59,777 bases of DNA from Pseudomonadota bacterium (GTDB taxonomy: Bacteria; Pseudomonadota; Alphaproteobacteria; Caulobacterales; Caulobacteraceae): NCBI GenBank assembly GCA_019348195.1, contig JAHWJX010000005.1, positions 1 to 59,777 on the forward strand, written 5' to 3'. The position numbers and the translations under genes were made by a program. Of the stretch, positions 42,694-50,965 are shown in pieces. Numbering within the stretch: the first letter of the stretch is position 1; each line of letters starts with the position of its first letter. Under the pieces are notes generated by a model, which saw only the letters and a list, made by a program, of their open reading frames with translations, had not been told where the DNA came from and searched no databases.

Positions 42694-42769
42694 GGCGCTT
42701 CCCCGCAACGGCTGTGCGCGCTAACCGTTGGACATGGCCGACCTCTCGTCGGCGGCCTCGGAGCGGTTC

Positions 42770-44002
42770 ATGCGCGTCATCATCCTCGGCGGAGACGGCT
42801 TCTGCGGCTGGCCCACGGCGCTTCACCTGTCGGCCCGCGGCTGGGACGTGGCGATCGTGGACAACGGCTCGCGCCGGCGCATCGACAACGAGCTGCAGGT
42901 GCAGTCGCTGACGCCCATCCGTGAGTTGGACGAACGCATCGCCGCTTGGCGCGAGGTGAGCAACCGCGAGATTCACCGCCGCGACCTGACGGTGGGCAAG
43001 GATTACGACGAGCTGCTGGCCTTTCTCGGCGAGTACCGGCCTGACGCTGTGGTGCACTTCGCCGAGCAGCGCGCCGCGCCCTATTCAATGAAGTCGGCGC
43101 GCCACAAGCGCTATACCGTCGACAACAACCTCAACGCCACCAACGACATCCTCGCGGCCATCGTCGACAGCGGCCAGGACATCCATCTGGCGCACCTGGG
43201 CACCATGGGCGTCTACGGCTACGGCACGGCTGGGATGAAGATCCCCGAGGGCTATCTCAAGGTCCGGGTCGAGACGCCCCAGGGCTGGGTCGAGCAGGAG
43301 GTCCTCTACCCCGCCAACCCGGGCAGCATCTATCACATGACGAAGACCCAGGACGCCCTGCTCTTCCAGTTCTACGCCAAGAACGACAAGCTCCGAATCA
43401 CCGACCTGCACCAGGGCATCGTCTGGGGCACCCAGACCAAGGAAACGCGCCAGGACGAGCGGCTGATCAATCGTTTCGACTATGACGGCGACTACGGCAC
43501 GGTGCTCAACCGCTTCCTGATGCAGGCGGCCGTGGGCTATCCGCTGACCGTGCACGGGACCGGAGGCCAGACGCGGGCCTTCATCCACATCCAGGACACG
43601 GTCAAATGCGTGGAGCTGGCGCTGAACAACCCGCCCGGGCGCGGTGACCGCGTGTCCATTCTCAACCAGATGACCGAGACCCACCGCGTTCGCGATCTGG
43701 CCGCCCTTGTCGCTCGCCAAACCGGCGCGGAGGTGGCGCATATCGAGAACCCGCGCCAGGAGGCGGCGGAAAACGATCTCGCGGTGATGAACCAGCGCTT
43801 CCTGGGCTTCGGGCTGAAGCCCATCACGCTGGAGGAAGGCGTGCTGGGCGAGGTGGCGGAGATCGCCCGCCGCTATCGCGACCGCGCGGACCTGTCCAAG
43901 ATCCCCTGCGTCAGCCACTGGAACCGCGAGCGGGCCGAGGCGGGCGGCGGCCTGGCTCCGCTGCCGCCGGAGCCGCCCGAGCGCTTGCGCGCCGCAGGGT
44001 GA
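42770..44002 (+). CDS. UDP-sulfoquinovose synthase (SqdB/SQD1-like)
   Basis: An extended SDR that makes UDP-sulfoquinovose from UDP-glucose and sulfite, the head group donor for the sulfolipid SQDG. The Rossmann start MRVIILGGDGFCGWPTALHL, HFAEQRAAPYSM, LGTMGVYGYG, YHMTKTQDALL (YxxxK) and GGQTRAFIHIQDT are characteristic for SQD1/SqdB. 410 residues. The ATG at 42770 has GGAG seven bases upstream. SqdD/SqdX partners are not identified by homology, but a GT4 lies 1.4 kb downstream. It could alternatively serve another surface glycan. Confidence 0.88.
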   Translation: MRVIILGGDGFCGWPTALHLSARGWDVAIVDNGSRRRIDNELQVQSLTPIRELDERIAAWREVSNREIHRRDLTVGKDYDELLAFLGEYRPDAVVHFAEQRAAPYSMKSARHKRYTVDNNLNATNDILAAIVDSGQDIHLAHLGTMGVYGYGTAGMKIPEGYLKVRVETPQGWVEQEVLYPANPGSIYHMTKTQDALLFQFYAKNDKLRITDLHQGIVWGTQTKETRQDERLINRFDYDGDYGTVLNRFLMQAAVGYPLTVHGTGGQTRAFIHIQDTVKCVELALNNPPGRGDRVSILNQMTETHRVRDLAALVARQTGAEVAHIENPRQEAAENDLAVMNQRFLGFGLKPITLEEGVLGEVAEIARRYRDRADLSKIPCVSHWNRERAEAGGGLAPLPPEPPERLRAAG

Positions 44003-44039
44003 CCTTGAGAGCTCAGCGGGAGGCGCGCATCTTCCTCCC

Positions 44040-44603
44040 ATGAGCGCCGCGCCCAAGCTGATGACGGCCGAGGAGTTCCTCGTCTGGTGCCTGGACCAGG
44101 AGGGCCGCTGGGAACTGGTGGGCGGTGTGCCGACCTTGATGATGACCGGCGCGCGCCGCCGGCATGACCTGGTCACCACCAATCTGATCATCGCGCTCGG
44201 AAACAGACTGCGAGGCGGACCGTGCCGGCCCACGACGGCCGATGTGGCCACCCGAATGCCGAACGGAAATTTGAGGCGGGCCGATGTAACGGTGGATTGC
44301 GCCTTTCGACCCGACGACGAACTCGAAAGCGGGGAGCCCGTCGTCGTCTTCGAGGTGCTTTCCCCCTCAACCCGGCGGACCGACTTGCTTCGCAAGACGG
44401 ATGAATATCGGCGCCATCCCACCTTGAAGCACTTCGTCACCTTGGAACCTGATCTGCCCTACGCTCTGGTGTGGACACGTGGGGAGGGCGGAGACTGGAC
44501 ATACGCGGAGGTGTCGGGCCTGGAGGAGGGGCTGGTCCTGAGCGCCCTCGGGCTGGAGCTGCCTATGGCCGAGGTCTATGACGGACTCTCGTTCGAGAGC
44601 TGA
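44040..44603 (+). CDS. Uma2 family putative nuclease (DUF820)
   Basis: A 187-residue PD-(D/E)XK-fold protein of the Uma2 family. MTAEEFLVWCLDQEGRWELV, VATRMPNGNLRRADVTVDC (catalytic Asp) and PVVVFEVLSPSTRRTDLLRK (Glu-x-Leu motif plus Lys) give the nuclease core. Substrate and role are unknown; such genes are often single and scattered. The last 28 bases overlap the convergent hydrolase gene. Confidence 0.9.
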   Translation: MSAAPKLMTAEEFLVWCLDQEGRWELVGGVPTLMMTGARRRHDLVTTNLIIALGNRLRGGPCRPTTADVATRMPNGNLRRADVTVDCAFRPDDELESGEPVVVFEVLSPSTRRTDLLRKTDEYRRHPTLKHFVTLEPDLPYALVWTRGEGGDWTYAEVSGLEEGLVLSALGLELPMAEVYDGLSFES

Positions 44604-45343
44604 CCCGTCAGCTCCTCCACCGTCGCAATCAGGCGAGCGATGTCTTCCGGCCGTGACAAGCGGTGGTCGCCGGCCTTGATCAGGGTGAAGACCACGTCCG
44701 CGCTTTCGAGCGCCTCTGCGAAAGCGAGCGCGTGGCGCCAGGGGACTTCCGCGTCCGCCGCGCCCTGCAGGATGCGCACAGGCGCGGTGATCGGGACGGG
44801 GCCGGGCAGCAGGAGCCAGCGCCGCCCATCCTCGATCAGGCCGCGGGTGATGGGGTAGGTTCCGCCGTACTCTGACGGCTGGTTCCACACGCCTTGCTCT
44901 TCGAGCGCTCGCCGCTGCTCCCCGCTGAATGCAGGCCACATCAGGGTTTCGGTGAAGTCGGGCGCGGGCGCGATCAGCACCAGCGCGGCCAGGCGCTCAG
45001 GTCGCGCAACCGCGATCAGGCCCGCGATCCACCCGCCCATGGAGGACCCGACCAGGATCAGCGGCCCCTCCGCCAGGGCGTCGATCACGGCCAGCGCGTC
45101 GTCGCGCCAGCGCCCGATCGTCCCGTCGGCGAAATCGCCCGAGCTCTCGCCATGGCCCGAATAGTCGAATCGCAGAAAGGCCCGCCCGTTCGCCTCCGCC
45201 CAGCCGGCCAGCGCCTCGGCCTTGGTCCCGCTCATGTCCGAACGGAAGCCGCCCAGCCAGACCACCGTGGGGGCCCGCCCCTCGACGGCGCGCCAGGCCA
45301 GCCGCTCTCCCCCGTGCTCCAGCCGCCCGCGTCGTTCGCTCAT
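44576..45343 (-). CDS. Alpha/beta hydrolase (BEM46/ABHD10-like)
   Basis: A soluble serine hydrolase of 255 residues. The oxyanion strand reads VVWLGGFRSDMSG, the nucleophile elbow GSSMGGW (Ser ~101), the acid in GAADAEVP and the His in GDHRLSRP. The FDYSGHGESSGDF block is typical of ABHD10/thioesterase-like hydrolases. The ATG at 45343 is divergent from the GT4 gene with a 27-base gap. The substrate is unknown. Confidence 0.9.
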   Translation of the reverse strand: MSERRGRLEHGGERLAWRAVEGRAPTVVWLGGFRSDMSGTKAEALAGWAEANGRAFLRFDYSGHGESSGDFADGTIGRWRDDALAVIDALAEGPLILVGSSMGGWIAGLIAVARPERLAALVLIAPAPDFTETLMWPAFSGEQRRALEEQGVWNQPSEYGGTYPITRGLIEDGRRWLLLPGPVPITAPVRILQGAADAEVPWRHALAFAEALESADVVFTLIKAGDHRLSRPEDIARLIATVEELTGQLSNESPS

Positions 45344-45370
45344 CCCGCTCCGCCCTGCTATGGCCGCCGC

Positions 45371-46624
45371 GTGAGCGAACTGCCTCCCAAGACCGTGGTT
45401 CTGCAAGTCATCCCCGAGTTGGAGACGGGCGGGGCGGAGCAGACCACCCTGGATATCGCCGCCGCCGTGACCGCCGCGGGCGGCCGCGCCCTGGTGGCCA
45501 GCCAGGGCGGACGCATGGAGGATCGCCTGGCCCGGGCCGGGGGAGAACTGATCCGCTTGCCGGTCGCCTCCAAGAACCCGCTTGTTCTGGGCGCCAACGC
45601 CGGGCGTCTGGCCCGCATCATTCGTCGCGAAGGCGTGAGCCTGGTTCACGCGCGCTCACGCGCTCCGGCCGTCTCCGCACTGAGGGCGGCCCGGGCCGCC
45701 GGAGTTCCTTTCGTGGCCACCTATCACGGCGTGTACAGCGCGCGGACGCCGCTCAAACGCCTATGGAACTCCGTCATGACCCGGGGCGACCTGGTGATCG
45801 CCAATTCCGCCTATACCCGCGACCATGTCCTGGCCGAGCATGGGGTCCATCCCGACCGGGTGGTCGCCATCCCGCGAGGCGTCGACCTCGCCCGCTTCGA
45901 TCCGGCCGCCGTCAGCTCCGAACGCGTTCGCGCCCTGGCCGGCGCCTGGGGCCTCGACCCGGACGAGACCCGACCCAGGCTGCTGCTGGCCGGCCGCCTC
46001 ACCCGCTGGAAGGGCCAGGGTTTGATGATCGACGCCGTTTCCCGGCTGCTGGAGCAGGGAGGTTGCCCCGATCTGCTGGTGCTCATGGCCGGGGACGACC
46101 AGGGCCGTCACGGCTACCGGGCCGAACTGGAGCGCCAGATCGCCGACGCCGGCCTGTCGGAGACCATACGCCTGGTGGGCCACGTCGAGGACATGCCGGC
46201 CGCCTACGCCCTGGCCGACCTGGCCGCCGCGCCCTCGCTGGAGCCCGAAGCCTTTGGTCGCACAGCCGTGGAGCCCCAGGCCATGGCCCGTCCGGTTCTC
46301 GCGGCCGACCACGGCGCCGTGCGCGAGACGGTGGTGAACGGCGAGACCGGCTGGCGCGTGGCGCCGGGCGACGTCGAGGCCTGGGCCGCGGCCCTGTCCG
46401 CCGCCTTGGCCGCAGGCCCGGACCGCTGGGCCGCGATGGGCCGGGCGGGACAGGCCCGAGCACGGGCGCTCTACTCGGTGGAGGCCATGCAGGCCGCCAC
46501 CCTCCAGGCGTATCGGCGGGTGCTGGGCGCGCGGTCCTCTTCCATGCCGAACAGGACGGAAGATCAGGAAGGGGTGGAGGCGGCGGGGCTGGGCGGAAGC
46601 TCTCCGGCGAGCCCTGATGGGTGA
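45371..46624 (+). CDS. Glycosyltransferase family 4
   Basis: A GT-B retaining transferase of 417 residues. The N-terminal half has ELETGGAEQTTLDIAAAV; the C-terminal donor domain has LLLAGRLTRWKGQGLMIDA, LVGHVEDMPAAYALADLAAA and PSLEPEAFGRTAVEPQAMARPV (the E-x7-E motif). The start is a GTG at 45371 with no strong ribosome site; the frame extends upstream but is antisense to the hydrolase. The last ~30 residues are low complexity. It overlaps the GT9 gene by 8 bases, so the two are an operon. Confidence 0.92.
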   Translation: MSELPPKTVVLQVIPELETGGAEQTTLDIAAAVTAAGGRALVASQGGRMEDRLARAGGELIRLPVASKNPLVLGANAGRLARIIRREGVSLVHARSRAPAVSALRAARAAGVPFVATYHGVYSARTPLKRLWNSVMTRGDLVIANSAYTRDHVLAEHGVHPDRVVAIPRGVDLARFDPAAVSSERVRALAGAWGLDPDETRPRLLLAGRLTRWKGQGLMIDAVSRLLEQGGCPDLLVLMAGDDQGRHGYRAELERQIADAGLSETIRLVGHVEDMPAAYALADLAAAPSLEPEAFGRTAVEPQAMARPVLAADHGAVRETVVNGETGWRVAPGDVEAWAAALSAALAAGPDRWAAMGRAGQARARALYSVEAMQAATLQAYRRVLGARSSSMPNRTEDQEGVEAAGLGGSSPASPDG

Positions 46625-47600
46625 GCCGCGCCGGCGTCCGGCCGCGCCCTCCTCCGCCCGCGGCCGCATCCTTGTGATAAAACTCGGCGCCTTGGGCGAT
46701 GTGGTGCTGGCCCTGGCCGCCCTGCATCGCATCCGCCAGGCGCACCCGGAAGCGGAGATAACCGCGCTCACGACCCCGGCCTACGCCCACCTGCTGGGCG
46801 CCTCCCCCTATGTGGACCGGGTCGAGACCGATGGCCGGCCCACGGGCCCGGCGGCCACCCTGGCCATGCTCCGTCGCCTTCGCCGCGCCCGCTACGGGCG
46901 CGTCTATGATCTGCAGACCTCTTCGCGCAGCGACGCCTATTTTCAGGCCCTCCGCCCCAGTCCGCCGCCCTGGTCGGGCACGGCGCGCGGCTGCGCACTG
47001 CCGCACCGCAACCCCGACCGGGACCGGATGCACACCCTGGAGCGCCAGGCCGACCAGTTGAAGGACGCCGGCATCTGGCCGGACGCGCCCACCCAGCCCG
47101 GCAGGGCTCCCCTTCCCGATCTGTCCTGGCTCGTGGACCCGGAGGCGCCGGCCCGCTTCGGCCTGGCGCGCAGCTACGCGCTGCTGGTTCCGGGCGGCTC
47201 GGCCCACCGGCCCGAGAAACGCTGGGGCGTCGATGGTTACGGAGCCCTGGCCGAAGCGCTCCAACTTCGGGCGATCCAGCCTGTCGTTCTGGGCGGCCCC
47301 GCAGAGCGCGAGCTCGCGACCGCCCTGCCCGCGGCCCTTGACCTCACCGGCAGGACCAGCTTCGCCGACATCGCTTCGCTGGGCGCGGGGGCGACGCTGG
47401 CCGTGGGCAATGACACGGGGCCGTCGCACCTGCTGGCCGCCGCGGGAGCGCCGCTGCTGGCCCTCTTCTCCGCCGCCTCAGACCCCGAGCTGACCTCGCC
47501 TCGAGGCCCCGCGGTGACGGTCCTGCGCCGACCTGATCTGGCCGAACTCCCTGTCTCCGAAGTGCTTCAAAGCCTGGAGATGCTCGGGCCGAATGCTTGA
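46617..47600 (+). CDS. Glycosyltransferase family 9 (heptosyltransferase-like)
   Basis: A GT-B protein of 327 residues in the ADP-heptose:LPS heptosyltransferase family. RILVIKLGALGDVVLALAAL, the VPGGSAHRPEKRWGVDGYG segment and VGNDTGPSHLLAAAGAP are the signature motifs. It probably adds a heptose or similar sugar to LPS core. The ATG lies within the end of the GT4 gene. Its stop codon is inside the predicted infC promoter. Confidence 0.93.
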   Translation: MGEPRRRPAAPSSARGRILVIKLGALGDVVLALAALHRIRQAHPEAEITALTTPAYAHLLGASPYVDRVETDGRPTGPAATLAMLRRLRRARYGRVYDLQTSSRSDAYFQALRPSPPPWSGTARGCALPHRNPDRDRMHTLERQADQLKDAGIWPDAPTQPGRAPLPDLSWLVDPEAPARFGLARSYALLVPGGSAHRPEKRWGVDGYGALAEALQLRAIQPVVLGGPAERELATALPAALDLTGRTSFADIASLGAGATLAVGNDTGPSHLLAAAGAPLLALFSAASDPELTSPRGPAVTVLRRPDLAELPVSEVLQSLEMLGPNA

Positions 47601-47625
47601 AGACCACAGGGATTCAAGTCATATA
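47597..47625 (+). promoter_or_regulatory. Candidate promoter for infC
   Basis: TTGAAG (47597-47602), a 17-base spacer and CATATA (47620-47625) form a reasonable housekeeping promoter. It overlaps the GT9 stop codon and leaves a leader of about 75 bases before infC. Confidence 0.5.
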
Positions 47626-47702
47626 GATCGTTGGCGAGATAAGATGCGAACCTGCGTCCATCTCGCTGCGTTTTGTATCAACAGCCAGAGAGAGCCGCCC
47701 CC

Positions 47703-48236
47703 ATAAGACGTCCCATGCAGGCGCCCCCCGTGAAGGACGGGCCGCGCACCAACGAAGACATCCGGGTCCCCAAGGTCCTGCTCATCGATGAGCACGGCGA
47801 GAAGCAGGGGATCATGCCGACCTCCGCCGCCATCGAAGCCGCGCAGGAAGCGGGCCTGGACCTCGTTGAGGTCTCCCCCAACGCCGACCCCCCCGTCTGC
47901 AAGATCTTGGACTACGGCAAGTTCCGGTTCCAAGAGCAGAAGAAGAAGAACGAAGCGCGCAAGAAGCAGAAAGTCGTCGAGATCAAGGAGATCAAGCTCC
48001 GCCCCAACATCGACGACCACGACTATGACGTCAAGGCCCGGGCCATGCATCGCTTCTTCGAGGAAGGCGACAAGGTTAAGGTCACTCTTCGCTTCCGCGG
48101 CCGCGAACTGGCCCACCCCGAACTCGGCATGAAGCTGCTGCAGAAGGTGCGCGCCGACTTCGAGGAAGAGACCAAGGTCGAGTATGAGCCCCGCATGGAG
48201 GGCAAGCAGATGATCATGATCCTCGCGCCCAAGTGA
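47703..48236 (+). CDS. infC: Translation initiation factor IF-3, probable AUA start
   Basis: IF-3 prevents premature 50S joining and checks start codons on the 30S. The N-domain ([19 protein letters not shown] ... [19 protein letters not shown]) and the basic linker plus C-domain ([33 protein letters not shown]) are complete. The ATG at 47715 would leave MQAPP as the N-terminus. An ATA at 47703 gives MRRPMQAPP-type start as in relatives, and AGAGAG lies 8 bases upstream, whereas the ATG has no ribosome site nearby. Rare starts are used by infC for self-regulation. Confidence 0.93.
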   Translation: MRRPMQAPPVKDGPRTNEDIRVPKVLLIDEHGEKQGIMPTSAAIEAAQEAGLDLVEVSPNADPPVCKILDYGKFRFQEQKKKNEARKKQKVVEIKEIKLRPNIDDHDYDVKARAMHRFFEEGDKVKVTLRFRGRELAHPELGMKLLQKVRADFEEETKVEYEPRMEGKQMIMILAPK

Positions 48237-48261
48237 GGACGGGGTTTCGCCTGGGCCCAAG

Positions 48262-48642
48262 ATGGAAGCCGAAGTTCCGCCGCTCGTTCGAGCCTACCTG
48301 GACGCCTACAACGCCGGGGACGTGACCGGCATGGTCGCCTGTCTCGACGAAGAGGTGACGTTCGAGAACGTCTCCAACGCATCGGGGGTCATGCAGCTCA
48401 GCGGCAGGCCAGCGTTCGCGGAACAGGCGCGCAAAGCCGCGGCGCTCTTTTCAAAGCGCCAACAGTCCGTCCTGAACTCGGTCACCGGGCCGGAAATGGC
48501 CGCCCTCGATGTGGCCTATGTCGCGCGGCTCGCGGCCGACCTTCCGGGTCTTGGCAAGGCCGGGGACGAGGTGCGACTGCGCGGAGCCTCGTTCTTCACC
48601 CTCCGCGACGGTCGGATCGTCAGGATCGTGGACATCAGCTGA
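48262..48642 (+). CDS. Nuclear transport factor 2 (SnoaL-like) family protein
   Basis: A 126-residue cone-shaped NTF2 fold: VRAYLDAYNAGDVTGMVACL at the start, a central SGRPAFAEQARKAAALF and the closing LRGASFFTLRDGRIVRIVDIS. These act as small hydrolases or isomerases or as binding domains; no catalytic set can be assigned. It lies 25 bases after infC on the same strand and may be co-transcribed. Confidence 0.85.
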   Translation: MEAEVPPLVRAYLDAYNAGDVTGMVACLDEEVTFENVSNASGVMQLSGRPAFAEQARKAAALFSKRQQSVLNSVTGPEMAALDVAYVARLAADLPGLGKAGDEVRLRGASFFTLRDGRIVRIVDIS

Positions 48643-48815
48643 CCGCGGCGCTCTTCCGAGTTCCCGTGTTCAGGCCCAACCGGGGATCGGCGTCGGCGAG
48701 CGAACTCTGGCCTGAGCCAGGCTGCGGGGCTTTTTGCGTCCCACCGCCGCAGCGGGTTCCTGCTGCACAAGGCCGCTCGGCGCCGCTAAGGTGGTCGCAG
48801 CTATCGAGGTTCCCC

Positions 48816-50771
48816 GTGCTGAAGTCCGCCTGCACCGCCGCTCTCGCCCTGCTCTGCCTGACCGGCGCCGCCGCCTCTCAGGAGGCGGGCGTCCGCCCCG
48901 CGCCGCCCGCCGCGCCCATCACCGCGCCGCGCGACATCCCCTACCCGGGCACGATCCGGCTCACGGTGGACGCCTCGGACACCGACCACCGGATCTTCCG
49001 CGTGCGCGAGACGGTGCCCGTCCAGCGGGCTGGGCCCATGACCCTGCTTTATCCGCAGTGGCTGCCCGGCAATCACGCGCCGCGGGGCCCGATCGCTCAA
49101 CTGGCCGGGCTGGTGATCCGCGCCAACGGCCAGGTCATTCCCTGGCGGCGCGATCCGGTCGAGGTCTACGCCTTCCACCTCGACGTGCCCGCGGGCGTCT
49201 CAGCCCTCGACCTGCAGTTCGAATACCTGACGCCCACCGACGGCGAGCAGGGCCGCGTCGTGGTCACGCCCGAGATGCTGAACCTGCAGTGGGAGAAGGC
49301 GCTGCTTTATCCGGCGGGCCACTACGCCAGCGGGATCACGGTGGAGCCGTCGGTGGTTCTGCCGGCCGGCTGGAGCTACGGCGTGGCGCTTGAACGCGGA
49401 ACGGGGCCCGGCCCCGTGACGGGCGGCGGCGTGCTTCATAGTCTCCAGCCGGTCTCGCTGGAGACGCTGGTGGACAGCCCGATGTTCGCCGGCCGCTATT
49501 ACAAACAGGTGGACCTCGATCCCGAAGCCGCCGCGCGCGGCCGCCCGCCCGTGCGGCTGAACATCGTGGGGGACGCGCCCGAGAACCTGGAGATCAAGCC
49601 CGCGCAACTGCAGCAGCACCGGGCCCTGGTGCGCCAGGCCGACCTGCTGTTCGGCGCGCGCCATTTCGATCGCTACGACTTCCTGCTCGCCACCACGGAG
49701 CGCATGGGCGGCATCGGGCTGGAGCACCACCGCTCCAGCGAGAACGGCGTGGGCGCCGACTATTTCACCCAGTGGGACGAGGACCTGAACGCCCACGACC
49801 TGCTGCCGCACGAATACGTCCACTCCTGGAACGGCAAGCACCGCCGTGGGGCGGACCTATGGACGCCCAACTACAACGTCCCCATGCGCAACAGCCTGTT
49901 GTGGGTCTATGAGGGCCAGACCTCATACTGGGGGCCCGTGCTAGCGGCCCGCTCCGGCCTGCTCACCAAGGCGCAGACGCTGGAAACCCTGGCCATGACG
50001 GCGGCCGCCTACCAGGCGCGGGCGGGGCGGGCCTGGCGCAGCGTGGCCGACACCACCTTCGGCCCGGTGGTGAGCGCGCGGCGTCCGCAGCCCTGGACCG
50101 ATTACCAGCGCGCCGAGGACTACTACACCGAAGGCTCGCTGATCTGGCTCGACGCCGACACCCTGATCCGCGAGCGCTCCGGCGGCCGCCGGTCGCTGGA
50201 CGATTTCGCGCGCCGCTTCTTCGGCGGCCGGGGCGGCCGCGCAACGGTGGTCACCTACACCTTTGACGACGTGGTCTCAGCCCTGAACGCGGTGCAACCC
50301 TATGACTGGGCGACCTTTCTGCGCACCCGCGTGGAAGGCGTGGGCCAGCCTGCGCCCCTGGCCGGCTTCGCCCGGGGCGGCTACCGCCTCGTCTACCGCG
50401 ACACGCCCTCCTCCGTGTTCAAGGACGAGGAGGCCACGCGCAAGGTGACCGACCTCACCTACTCCCTGGGCCTGGTGGCCAATCGCGAGGGGCGGCTCAC
50501 CTCCGTGCGTTGGCAGGGCCCCGCCTACGCCGCCGGCCTGGCGATCGGCGCCCAGATCATGGCCGTGAACGGCCAGGCCTTCGACGGCGACCGGCTCCGC
50601 GCCGCCGTGCGCAACGCAAAGGGCGGAACTCAGCCGATCGAGCTGCTGGTCAAGCGTGGCGACCAGTTCCGCACGGTGCGCATCGCCTACGCCGAGGGCC
50701 TGCGCTACCCGCACCTGGAGCGCATCCCCGGCGCCCCGGCCCGGCTCGACCAGATCCTGGCCGCCCGCTAG
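48816..50771 (+). CDS. M61 family metallopeptidase with PDZ domain, exported
   Basis: A glycyl-aminopeptidase-type enzyme of 651 residues. The Sec signal (LKSACTAALALLCLTGAAAS) starts at a GTG (48816) with CGAGG upstream. The catalytic domain has the zinc motif LPHEYVHSWNGK (HEYVH 332-336) and the third ligand Glu in WVYEGQTSYWGP (E366). A C-terminal PDZ domain follows (about 550-640, LGLVANREGRLTSV, GLAIGAQIMAVNGQAFDG). It is probably periplasmic and cleaves peptides with a Gly or Ala N-terminus. It is followed on the same strand by an S9-like protein. Confidence 0.92.
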   Translation: MLKSACTAALALLCLTGAAASQEAGVRPAPPAAPITAPRDIPYPGTIRLTVDASDTDHRIFRVRETVPVQRAGPMTLLYPQWLPGNHAPRGPIAQLAGLVIRANGQVIPWRRDPVEVYAFHLDVPAGVSALDLQFEYLTPTDGEQGRVVVTPEMLNLQWEKALLYPAGHYASGITVEPSVVLPAGWSYGVALERGTGPGPVTGGGVLHSLQPVSLETLVDSPMFAGRYYKQVDLDPEAAARGRPPVRLNIVGDAPENLEIKPAQLQQHRALVRQADLLFGARHFDRYDFLLATTERMGGIGLEHHRSSENGVGADYFTQWDEDLNAHDLLPHEYVHSWNGKHRRGADLWTPNYNVPMRNSLLWVYEGQTSYWGPVLAARSGLLTKAQTLETLAMTAAAYQARAGRAWRSVADTTFGPVVSARRPQPWTDYQRAEDYYTEGSLIWLDADTLIRERSGGRRSLDDFARRFFGGRGGRATVVTYTFDDVVSALNAVQPYDWATFLRTRVEGVGQPAPLAGFARGGYRLVYRDTPSSVFKDEEATRKVTDLTYSLGLVANREGRLTSVRWQGPAYAAGLAIGAQIMAVNGQAFDGDRLRAAVRNAKGGTQPIELLVKRGDQFRTVRIAYAEGLRYPHLERIPGAPARLDQILAAR

Positions 50772-50965
50772 CGCCTCGCCGGGGCGGCCGGCGAAAGCTA
50801 TAGTCGCCCCATGATCCTCCGCCGATCAGACCGACGTTGGGGGCGCGGTGCTCGCCGTGCCGCTGGCCCGGCCGGAGGCTGAGCTGCAACCGAGCGTGGC
50901 AGCCGCCGCCGGATGACAGGCCGCTCGCGCGGAGGTAGCCTGCCGGCATCCTGGGGGATTCATCG

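Noticed and set aside
48712-48755. A terminator ending in GGGGCTTTTTG between the NTF2-like and M61 genes
   Set aside because: The T tract is there, but the best stems (GCCTG/CAGGC, AGCC/GGCT) are short or too far from it.
50772-50965. A remnant gene in the gap between the M61 and S9-like genes
   Set aside because: Short protein-like stretches can be read but no family is recognisable and stops occur in every frame.
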